Part shown: in pieces, positions 55,141 through 64,000 of the stretch | Position numbering within the stretch: the first letter of the stretch is position 1 | Layout: every line of letters begins with the position of its first letter | Notes under the pieces: model-generated | What the model saw: the letters and a program-made list of their open reading frames with translations, nothing else | Told to the model about the DNA's origin: nothing | Database searches by the model: none | Made by a program: the position numbers and the translations under genes | Assembly (NCBI RefSeq): GCF_000003815.2 | Contig: NC_049982.1 | Coordinates: 28,208,329 to 28,272,328 of the forward strand | From: Branchiostoma floridae | Taxonomy: Eukaryota; Chordata; Leptocardii; Amphioxiformes; Branchiostomatidae | Direction: 5' to 3' | DNA: 64,000 bases

Positions 55141-55310
55141 ACTCAATCTAAAAACTTGTTAAATTTGAAGGCCGTGAAAGAAAAAAATCTTTCACGGCCT
55201 TCACATTAACAACTACCCAGGTGCAGCAAAACGTGACCAGACTACAGGGGACAATACGTGTATGTTGACATTTACCTTTGCCTGCAGTCTTTTGTTCGCT
55301 GCAGGTGGCC
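55140..55310 (+). repeat. Duplicated segment S1, shared with 58540-58660
   Basis: AACTACCCAGGTGCAGCAAA, then ACGTG.CCAGACTACAGGGG and TGCAGTCTTTTGTTCG recur in the same order. Confidence 0.8.
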
Positions 55311-55952
55311 ACATTAATTCGATTAAATGGATGTCATCCTCTAGGAATCCCAAAACTGATGCGAGCGTGCGAATGAAAATAGTTCCCTCCCCCCCCCAAT
55401 AAAAAAGTCGCCATCATTATAAAATTCATGTCGTTTATAGGAAGGTTAAACAAATGAGTAAACGCACAGAGGATGGTATACTAGATTAATTTCTTCGTCT
55501 CTGTTCTTCTGTTCTTCTTTGACATTTCAAATTGCTCTTTTCGTAATTCTGAGACATTAGTACCTTTTTCTTTCCACAATCCACGGCACATATTTTCTCA
55601 TTTTATATGTGTGTTGTACGATTCAACAGCATGGTTTAAAACTTTTTTTGGGAACCGGCCGAAAATTATGATGCGCGCGCGGACGTTATCCATATACTTT
55701 TTTTTTTAGTCAACAAGGCCTTACAGAAAAATCCAGTTTTTCAGCCACTCCCTGACCTCTTGACAATTTGCTGCGACGGCATTCGTGACCCAACCAAGTC
55801 AGTCACTGTTCATACCTACATTCTGTCATATCGTCAGCAGTGAAATCTCGTCTCTTTCCGTCCAATCGGTGGGTATTTGGTGTTTTTTAATACATTTGTC
55901 ACGAAAACGGGTGATCAGTTAGGCTTAAGTTAAGTTGATGGCTAAAAGACTG

Positions 55953-56466
55953 CTTTTTTTTAGTTCGATAACACGGCTGCATAGTATAGGGGGTGCACAT
56001 GCATGTCTATGGCATGATTTCGTTCGGATCTTGGCCTCGACTTGGCATTTCGAAAACCCGATCGTCGTTATACCCCTGCCACATCGCGCGAAAATCGATC
56101 GGACGACGATCCTGTGGCAATCGCCCGAGCCTCGTTTATAATGAGAACTTTATTGCAAAACAATTGTACAATGTACAAAGTATGGCTTATTTGTGACAGG
56201 GACGGTTTTTAGGTGAAAAATACGCGCAACTCTCTGTAGATCTTAAATATGGCCGATCTTCCATCGATACGCCCGAAGATCGTGAATAATGTGAAAGTGA
56301 TATGAACAATTTTGATCGGCTGCGATGTCAGGTAAGCTTGCTGTTTTACCGTCTTCAACGACCATCGGGTTTTCGAACCGCCAAATCGCTGCCAAAATCC
56401 GAACGAAAACATGCCATAGACATCGGCACCCTCTATTGTGCAGCCGTGTTATCGAACTAAAAAAAC
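55953..56466. mobile_element. MITE with about 110-bp terminal inverted repeats
   Basis: TTTTTTAGTTCGATAACACG at the left is mirrored by CGTGTTATCGAACTAAAAAA at the right. The arms continue through GTCTATGGCATG, TCGTTCGGAT and TTCGAAAACCCGAT. No transposase. Confidence 0.85.
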
Positions 56467-56659
56467 GGTCATTTGGCCGTCAACTTTACTTCAGCGATAA
56501 GTTACATAATCAGACTGTCTGTTCCGTTGTCTAATGATGTGAATAAAAATACTTTAGTGTGTGGGGATTTCGTTTTCGGAAATTTTATGCCTATATGATA
56601 AAACAACAAAACAATGACGCAGTGAGCAAACCCCACAGTGAAGGTGGTGAGAGTGCACA

Positions 56660-56890
56660 TTAAGGGAGTCACGTACATAACAGTGGTTACAATGGTCACG
56701 CCCATTAAAAGAGAACAGATCGAGTGCGTGTATGTGTTTGTGTGAGCTTGTGCGCGTGCCTACGCGCGTATGTACATTGTTTGTGTGTATGAATGTATGC
56801 TTTGTGTGTGTGTGTGTGTGGTGTGCGTGTGTATCTTAGGCCAAATTTACAGATGACATCTTAATTGTAGTACTACACATCGCACAACTA
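56660..56890 (+). repeat. Duplicated segment S2, shared with 58715-59000
   Basis: GTCACGTACATA.CAGTGGTTACA, GAGTGCGTGTATGTGTTTGT, a (GT)n tract, and TATCTTAGGCC...ATCTTAA recur in order at the second location. Confidence 0.8.
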
Positions 56891-56934
56891 TGTGGGATAT
56901 GACGTAATTCGACTGGACGCATGTTCCAAATGCA

Positions 56935-57640
56935 CTAGACAGCTCTCTCACTGCGCTCTCTCTGCGAACTCAATTGGCTCCTTAAGCCCTNNNNNNNNNN
57001 NNNNNNNNNNNNNNNNNNNNNNNNNNNNNNNNNNNNNNNNNNNNNNNNNNNNNNNNNNNNNNNNNNNNNNNNNNNNNNNNNNNNNNNNNNGCGAGGAGGC
57101 ATGACTCTGATGGCTACGAACAAAGGGCAAAGTTTCTTCGTCGGCATCAGGGTCATACCTCCTCGTAATTTAGAGATCGCTGACAACTAGGCCGAGCTAA
57201 ATTCTTTGATTTGTAAAGGGGGCTTTACCACTAGACGGCGACCTAAGTAGGATATGTGTATCCTTCGCTTTCACACTGGGAATATCATACAAAATATAAA
57301 AATGCGACCGAGGAGAGAACAAAACACACAATGTGTAAAAAGATTCGTTTCTTTTCTGTACAATTCGTTGAGCGATATGTCAAATTCTAGGTCGCTGGGA
57401 GAGTGCGGTGAGAGCGAAAGGGGGTATAAGAGCTCATGAGAGCGCGGTGGAATCGCCAAGGTCGCCATGGAAGCGCGAAGAGAGCGCACAGCTCGCACTG
57501 CGAGTCTGAAGCACCGTGAGGGAGAGAGATTCCACTAGAGCAGCTTTTTCTGGCGTCGCGGCGCTCTCACCGCGCTCTGGCCAATTTTCCATCGCAGCGA
57601 GAGCGCGGTGAGAGCAAACGGTTGTTAAGTGGAAAGCGGG
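56935..57640. repeat. GAGAGCGCGGTG-rich inverted-repeat region around a gap
   Basis: CTCACTGCGCTCTC / GAGAGCGCGGTGAGAGC words occur in both orientations on both sides of a 100-N gap at 56991-57090, and GGCATGACTCTGATGG... is mirrored near 57145. Probably one or two nested hairpin elements that broke the assembly. Confidence 0.6.
56991..57090. other. Assembly gap (100 N)
   Basis: Run of N inside a repeat-rich region. Confidence 0.99.
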
Positions 57641-58539
57641 CCTTGGGTCATCTGCGATTATTCACATGTTTTCACAGTATCAAAAACGAGCTGTCATGCC
57701 CTTTTCCTGAGTACCTTTCAACACTCATTTTTCACAAACATAAAGTATGCTTAACATTCACATTCGACATCTGTCAAAGGTCACAATAAACGTCACTACA
57801 ATTTCTCGACAATCAGGGAATAGCAACTGCTGTGCCCCCTATCAATGAGTGTAAAGACGACGCGAATTCGTAGTCTAATGCAGAAGTAGACAACGATTTG
57901 TGACTTAATTAAGTTAACACATCAGTGCAAGTTGGTATATGACATGTGCTTTAAAAAAACTAGATAAGCCTCTAAAGGGGCATTCCACTCCAGAAGGGAG
58001 TGTTATTTTCCAATAGATAATGTATCAATGAATACATGATCAGCCGACTTTTGGTGGAATTCCACTTGTGGCGAATTAAGCAACGTGTGTTGTGTAAAAC
58101 AATATGACACTCACTAAACCCATGCAGACCCTACCCATGTTTTCCCTATACGTGTAGACACTTACTTATCGTGAATATTTTCGGCATAAATGAGGGGCGC
58201 TTAGCAAACAAAGAAGGTCAATTGTTCACAAGATATCAAAGAGCACATAACAAGACGTTTTTTTTCTTAGCGCCCCTGAAAAAAGCTTTGTAACCAAACT
58301 TAAGTCAGGCGTTGGCAGGCACATTATATTTTGCCATAGGCTGAGATTGATTGATTTAATTAGAGGGTACTTGGGGAGTTTTGTAGAAGACTGAATGCTT
58401 TTTGATGTGCGTGGGGCTAATGGGTACTCTATCGTATAATGTTTCGTAGCATACATTTGTCACTTCCTACAATTACTATCTATTGGAAAATAACAGTCTC
58501 GTCTGGAGTGAAATACAATAGACTCAGTCTGAAAAACTT

Positions 58540-58855
58540 GTTTAATGTGAAGGTTGTGAACGATAAAAAAACTACCCAGGTGCAGCAAAACGTGGCCAGA
58601 CTACAGGGGACAATACATATGTTGACATTTATCTTTGCCTCCAGTCTTTTGTTCGTTGCAATTATAAAATCCTGTTCGTCAGTTACTCCATGACCTCTTG
58701 ACAGTTTGCATTGAACAGTCACGTACATAGGAGTGGTTACAAAGGGCACATCCAGTGAAAGAACAGGGCGAGTGCGTGTATGTGTTTGTGTGAGCTTTTG
58801 CGCGTGCCTACGTACGTATGTACATTGTACATGTATGTGTGTATGTATGTATGTA

Positions 58856-58894
<39 letters not shown>

Positions 58895-59005
58895 TTGTGT
58901 GTGTGCGTTTGTGTGTGTGCATGTCGTGTGTGTAGTGAAAAACTATGTATCTTAGGCCCAATGACAGATGCCATCTTAACTGTATACGTAGTACTACACA
59001 TAGTA
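58540..59005 (+). repeat. Second copies of segments S1 and S2, including a GT microsatellite
   Basis: S1 and S2, about 1.3 kb apart in the first location, are adjacent here. The GT/ATGT tract at 58830-58920 is longer than in the first copy. Confidence 0.8.
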
Positions 59006-60120
59006 ATCTACCACTGAGGTAGACTACAGTTTGTCGTGTTCAACACTGAAATGTTATGCTTAACCTATTCTGACAGGAATAGTACGAATGTACTGAGTGG
59101 CTGGGTATGCTAGTCTGTCAGTTAGGCACACAAGGAAACAATTTGACTAAATTTCACGGACCATAAGTCTACAACCATTTATTTGATAGACAATACAAAG
59201 ATATCTCTTTGAAAAGAAGTTGAGTTCAAATTCTGTTTGGATTTTTCAAATCAGTATTTGAACATGACTAAAATAACAAAAATTACGCAATGTACTTAAA
59301 CTGGCCTACTTTCAGGACGACCACGTAACAACCAAAGTTTTGCAACATTGCATTCAATAGATATACAAGTTGGGGCACAATTTGCAAGCTTAAGAATTCC
59401 AGAGTGACACATAGCGTTGCAAAGTTGGGCCAAAAATTACCCTTCTTAGAAGCTTAAAATAATGCATTGCTTTCTGGCTGCAAAAGCATTGAAATTTATT
59501 TCGTTGGACATTTTATAACCATCTTGTAATTGCCAGAATTTTGGTTCATTTAGGTCTTGTTTTATGTTGAAGATACGTTAGAAGATGTTGCAGTGACATA
59601 ATGATTTCCGTGTTTGCTAGATGCAAAAATTGGGGAAAATAGCCAAAAAATACTTGATTTGCCCGTTACTGTGGCAACAAGACGTTTGAAGCTAAAAGAA
59701 GGCTATTTTGAGGGGGTGTGGACCAAGTATTATCACTGTGCAAAATTTAAGCCGAATTGATTTCTTTTTACCACTTACACAGATATTTGCTCTTAATATT
59801 TCCAATTAAGCTCTGTCGCATATTCGATCATACATGAGCGGCAACATGAATTGTAGGTAATGTGTCAAAACTAAAGGCCTATCAGACGTAAACAATCTCG
59901 TATCGACCATTGTTTCGATTTGAATACCCAATGTACGGAACGTAACAGTGTCTGTAAAATGGAGATATATTTACAAGTTGCTGTGAAAAATAAATGCGTA
60001 GTCAAATGTCTTTCTCCTGTTTAAGTTGCTTGCTAGTGAGAAACAGCTTGAGTGCGGGCACTCTTAAGTTATTTTTTCAAGATTGTAAATACATGTGAGC
60101 CACAGGAGATGTACACATCT
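59005..60120. other. Intergenic, no gene recognised
   Basis: No open frame above noise, no obvious repeat. Confidence 0.5.
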
Positions 60121-60129
60121 ATTGATCTC

Positions 60130-60330
60130 TTGTGCCAATTAATGCATGTCATAGTCACTATACTAGGCAGTCATTGCATGATTATAGATTACTGAATACA
60201 AGGGACAACAGCGGGAAGAGAACATTTAATTACAGATCAGTTAAAATTTGGAATCTGCTACCCAGAGATTTCAAGATTGTCTCCAATACACAATTGTTTC
60301 ATGAAAGACCAATTTTATGGGTTATAATTT
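60130..60330 (+). mobile_element. LINE ORF2 C-terminal fragment
   Basis: H-S-H-Y-T-R-Q-S-L-H-D-Y-R-L-L-N-T, then R-T-F-N-Y-R-S-V-K-I-W-N-L-L-P and a Phe (N-T-Q-L-F). This is the terminal R.....W-N-x-L-P box of non-LTR ORF2 proteins, from a family different from the 25-29 kb element. 5'-truncated. Confidence 0.75.
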
Positions 60331-60420
60331 TTAGTGTATATAGACCTCTGACCTCACTCGTGATTTTAGATTTTATGTATGTATTCGTGTTCTGACCTGT
60401 TTTGAGTGGATCTTATTGCA

Positions 60421-60680
60421 TTTATTACCTTCGCCAAGAAGGTCATGTTATGGTTAGAAATTTTTTTGTGTCCCAGTATATAGGTCAATCTCAAATAACT
60501 TTGGTAGCTGAGGATGGAATGTCGCGATATTTGGTATTTGAGTTGCGGTTGCGTATAGCAAGGTTTTGTACGAAAATGGTACTGTTGGCGCTTTCTGTCG
60601 TGAGGGCAGCGGGGTGAGTGTGTGTGTGTGTATTTGCGTACAAGATAACTTTTGACGCTGTGGATCGTTTTGCATTATAT
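60421..60680 (+). mobile_element. ACCTTCGCCAAGAAGG element, copy 1
   Basis: Starts TTACCTTCGCCAAGAAGG and includes TATTTGGTATT, GTTGCG, TTTGTACGAAAATGGT and a (GT)n stretch; collinear with 61348-61664. Confidence 0.65.
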
Positions 60681-61347
60681 TTGGTAATTATTTAGGGGTT
60701 TGGAAAACGACGGTCAAGTTCGATAATGGGCATCCTGGCGACAAGTTGTGGTACTGCAGTGGACCGTCGAAGTTGGCGTTATAGTTATCCTGAAGTGGCA
60801 GGTTGAGGATTTTTGGCTAGTGGATACGTCTTTGGGTAGGGAGTAAATCATGTAAGTTTGGCCCCCCTGGCGGCTTGTTTTGAACTGCAGTGGGCGATTT
60901 TGTTGTTATCTTTGAAAGAGAGTAAATCAAGCAGTGGTTGGTGGATTTGCATTATTTTTGGTAAGTACATACCTTAGGTAATGATTAAAATCCTGAAATG
61001 TATTGTATGCAAATCAGGGCTTAATTTACATGGTAATTAGAAGAATGTGTAAATCCTTCAATTGACCTCTTTTCTGGACAGTCAGTGCTCAGTGTTTAAA
61101 TACATCTGTGGTGCAGATTTGTGTTGTTCATGACATATTTGTGTCATCAAAACATAGATGTTATTGTTGCTAACACATTGTTTATTAGTTCTCACTTTGC
61201 AAGTGCCATGTTGTTTGTTTGTGCACTATGGGAAAGGGGTTTCTCCATTTTGATGTCAAGGGGTGTTTTTCCGGGCCTTATATTGGTGATGCTTACATGT
61301 ATGTGGCAGGGAAAAGTGGAAGCTTGGTGGTTTGTGGCCTTTTCATT

Positions 61348-61664
61348 ACCTTCGCCAAGAAGATTAAACTTTTGGTTAAGGCTTAAGCCATAGTGTTAGG
61401 TGAGTCTTTATGTAGGTCAACAGTATAACTGGAGAACTGATTGATGGATCTTCATGATACTTGGTATTGAGTAGCGGTCGCAGAAACAAAGGTTGAGTTT
61501 GAAAATGGTTCGCCCGGTATCTTCCGTCGGTACTGCAGCGGGCTCAGTGTGTGAGTGTGTGTGTGTGTGTGCGGATAATATAACTTGAGAAGCTTGAAAA
61601 CCTTTAAGTCATTGATAAAGGCATTCTCCATAACGAACCTTGAATGTTTGGCGAAGGTATGTTG
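61348..61664. mobile_element. ACCTTCGCCAAGAAG element, copy 2 (both ends)
   Basis: ATTACCTTCGCCAAGAAG at the left and TTGGCGAAGGTA at the right make short terminal inverted repeats. Interior features GATACTTGGTATTGAG and GTGTGTGTGTGTGTGCGG match copy 1. Confidence 0.65.
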
Positions 61665-61779
61665 TATTTGTATATATTGTATGCCTTCTTATTTGTATGA
61701 GCCCTGGAAGATTAGCTCAATATCGGGTACACAAAGGAGAATATTAACTTCTGACTAAAAACACCGTACAGGTAAAACC

Positions 61780-62955
61780 ATGAGGAAGTCCGTCGCCATC
61801 CTGTTGATCGTGGCCCTGACTGTGGCCATGATGTCCGAGCAGGCTGAAGGAATATCCGGTCGCCGTCGTCGGCGTCGTAACCAAGAGGTGGTTAATCGCC
61901 AAAAGCGAGCTGAGTTGGGAGGTATGTTACGTTGTATTCTAAGGCCATGTTGTTGTTTTTTTCTATTTGATTTTGGACAGACGAGGACATTAGGGCACTG
62001 CACTCAAGTTTTGTAACTTACATTAACAGCGCCACAAACAAGGTACATACAGAAGGTAAAGATAATCTCCGAAGGCAGGTACCCATTTTTACACCTGGGT
62101 GAAGCGAAGAAGGTCGCGTAAAGTGCCTTTCGCAAGGGCACAAAGTCGGGGGCACGGCGGGGATCGAACTCAGAGCCTGTATAGATTCCGAACCGAACGC
62201 TCTACCAGTTACGCCACGTCTGACCACTATATATATGGTAGCGTCCGTACGCGCATCAATTTGGATCCGTTTTCAAACAAAAGTTATCGACCATGCTATA
62301 AATCGTACGAAGCAGCTCATAAATGAGCACATTTGTGCCGTAAATTGAAAATGAAATTACGCATACAATCGATGCATTTAAGTTCGCGGAGATTTAATTT
62401 CGCGGTAGCGGGAAGGAGGACTTTTCGCGGTGGTTTCAAGTTCGCGGTAGCACCATGCACTGTAGTATCTTAATGCCCTGGAAAAATATTCGCGGTGGTT
62501 TTAAATTCGCGTATTTGAAAAGTACCTTGTAGAAATCTGGCATTACATGAAAGTTTATCTATTTTCAACGTACTAGAAATTATATATAATGTTGATAAAG
62601 TTAAACTGTAATTGTCGACACAAGGTTTACCCAAATTTTATTGTAATTTACTCCAGTCTTCGTCAAGGACTGGACAATCCATTGCTACTGTGACGTCACA
62701 TCATGTAGAAGTCTTCTACATAGGGACGGGGGGCGCAATAGACTTTCTGCATTTAATGATCGACTGAGTCATGTTTGCTTAAAATACATAACATAACATT
62801 GCTTCACGGCAGAAAAAAAATTGGCTAAGTGTTGGAAATTACCGTTTAACCTTATCCAAAATGAAAACTACCATGTTACTATGTTTTGTGCAGGGGATGA
62901 CCCAGTGAATGATCTGTTCGAGGAGACCCCCCAGCGCCTGGGTGGAGAAGCCTGA
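61780..62955 (+). CDS. Small secreted Arg-rich peptide precursor (67 aa), 2 coding exons
   Basis: Exon 1 (61780-61921) follows a likely 5'UTR acceptor at 61771 and encodes a signal peptide (M-R-K-S-V-A-I-L-L-I-V-A-L-T-V-A-M-M-S), probably cleaved after about residue 24. It then encodes G-R-R-R-R-R-R-N and N-R-Q-K-R-A. Exon 2 (62894-62960) joins in phase 1 and adds D-D-P-V-N-D-L-F-E-E-T-P-Q-R-L-G-G-E-A before TGA (62953-62955). A donor follows the stop, and a 3'UTR exon starts at 63505. The product has a basic segment (residues about 27-43), a Lys-Arg site for furin-type cleavage at 42-43, and an acidic C-terminal part. It resembles the layout of antimicrobial-peptide or neuropeptide precursors, but no family is recognised and there are no cysteines. 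Confidence 0.7.
62040..62225 (-). mobile_element. tRNA-derived SINE
   Basis: On the minus strand from 62225, TGGCGTAACTGGTAGAGCG matches a tRNA A box and GAGTTCGATCC a B box, about 40 bases apart. Then comes a non-tRNA body with CTTGCGAAAGGCACTTTACG and CACCCAGGTGTAAAAATGGG. The head is tRNA-like, but it lacks a proper anticodon stem and is fused to a body, so it is a SINE, not a tRNA gene. It lies in the intron of the Arg-rich peptide gene, antisense. Confidence 0.75.
62372..62510. mobile_element. MITE family B, copy 3 (truncated)
   Basis: GCATTTAAGTTCGCGGAGAT to GGTGGTTTTAAATTCGCG matches the left two-thirds of the copies at 7049 and 10158. The right terminus is missing. Confidence 0.65.
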
Positions 62956-63504
62956 CGGAGGTAATAACACATGCTGCACTTTTATTTTTACACTCAACAT
63001 GAGACATAATATTACAATCACCGTGTATGGTATTTACTGTTTACCAAACACATGCAGAACCTAGCCAACACAATGACCTAGCGGGTAGAGTGTTCAGATG
63101 TCCCGGTTTAACCCCCCCCCCCCCCTCGCGCTGAATAGTACCGAAAACATGCAAAAAATCGCACATACTGTTTTCTCTGCTGCTCGACAGACGGCACTTA
63201 TGACTATGGGACTTAAACACACTCCATTACTAGTAGAATTTCCCCATGCTGTAGTGATCGTATGCAGCACAAGGGCCATAGACGTGGAGATAGGCACCGC
63301 TCTATACAACGATATTTTTTGTTGCCATTTTCGGCATGTATTTGTTCATTTTACAGCTAATTTGAACGATTAACAGTCTGGTTGAAAACTTAGTTTTTCA
63401 ACTGCCCAAAATATATGCACGGATGGCATCCATGTAATCCAATCAACATAGCCTTCAAAGTTTTATTATTGAGATATCATTTCATTCTCCTCTCCATGTT
63501 CCAG

Positions 63505-63723
63505 GATGCTGTTCATCCACAGCTGTAAGCACTGGACCAGCTGCCTTCACGAGAAGCCGTGAACACCAATCCGACTGATCGTCCAGTAATGCTTCATTGC
63601 GTGAACAAGCTTAAGCTTAGCTTTTATGCTTTGGTCCCAGAAAGGACCCGATGTGCTGCTGTTGTATTTTAAGAAATATGTTGAAATTTAAAGTTAACAT
63701 GCATGTCAACGTTTAGAATTAAA
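63505..63723 (+). other. Candidate 3'UTR exon of the Arg-rich peptide gene, with ATTAAA signal
   Basis: Acceptor TGTTCCAG before 63505; ATTAAA at 63718-63723 could serve as a variant polyadenylation signal. It has no coding content of note. Confidence 0.4.
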
Positions 63724-64000
63724 TATGGCTCCGACGTATCACGTATCATAATCTTTTAGTGCAAAAATACACAAACTCTCGATCAACAAAAATGACAGCA
63801 ACAGGCTCATATAACGACCAAATCTACCCCACTTTTACCTGGCATAAAAAGTTATCTGATACCAAACACATAACACATATAGAGGGGGGAGACACCAAAG
63901 AACAATGCCCGACTTTGCAATGAAAGGGTAAAGGGATCACTGTTTCAACATCGTTGTTAAAAACACTCTGTAAATATCCATATAGTAAGGTTCTTTTTGC

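Noticed and set aside
58480-59001. 173-codon His/Thr-rich frame
   Set aside because: Driven by the GT microsatellite on the opposite strand.
62148-62225. Genuine tRNA gene
   Set aside because: A and B boxes are good, but the anticodon and acceptor stems do not pair and a SINE body follows directly.

Overview
The window reads as invertebrate-chordate genomic DNA, most likely a lancelet (Branchiostoma). The support is small exons with canonical GT-AG splice sites in kilobase introns, a very high density of short terminal-inverted-repeat elements, several non-LTR and Penelope-like fragments, a 5S-rRNA-derived SINE, a tRNA-derived SINE and a TPR gene of the type expanded in lancelets. The species assignment is inference. 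There are three assembly gaps (31076-31175, 40764-41194, 56991-57090), and the window is one draft-assembly haplotype.

Left part (1-6.5 kb): the 3' end of a TPR-repeat gene (+); the first exons of an ARF/ARL small GTPase (-, 3833-5116) with two tandem copies of its P-loop exon; and two oppositely oriented minisatellites (about 1735-2200 and 2850-3690) rich in the palindrome TGACGTCA.

Centre-left (6.5-23 kb): a complete 14-exon cytochrome P450 gene of the CYP3/CYP5 type (+, 512 codons) in which every exon phase joins. Its introns are packed with inverted-repeat elements, including at least five copies or ends of one family, plus a 5S-derived SINE and Penelope-like and LINE fragments. From 24.4 to 29.7 kb lies a nearly full-length two-ORF LINE (-) whose ORF2 is broken by a single TAG. 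Further LINE pieces lie at 30.5 and 31.9-32.5 kb.

Centre (33-41 kb): a complete 6-exon gene (+, 315 aa) encoding two tandem SRPBCC/Bet v 1-like domains and ending in Cys-Cys-Leu-Leu, a possible prenylation box. About 1 kb downstream of this gene is homologous to about 1 kb downstream of the P450 gene.

Right (41-64 kb): duplicated non-coding blocks; a multi-exon gene for a predicted secreted protein (48.4-52.6 kb) whose locus contains an open, splice-bounded alpha-tubulin-like exon; a long repeat-rich intergenic stretch; and a two-coding-exon gene for a 67-aa secreted precursor with an Arg6 run and a Lys-Arg cleavage site.

The genes do not form an obvious pathway. A P450 near a hydrophobic-ligand-binding fold protein could suggest lipid or xenobiotic handling, but that is only neighbourhood inference. 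The most unusual loci are the tandem SRPBCC gene, the tubulin-like exon, the ARF P-loop exon pair and the Arg6 peptide gene.
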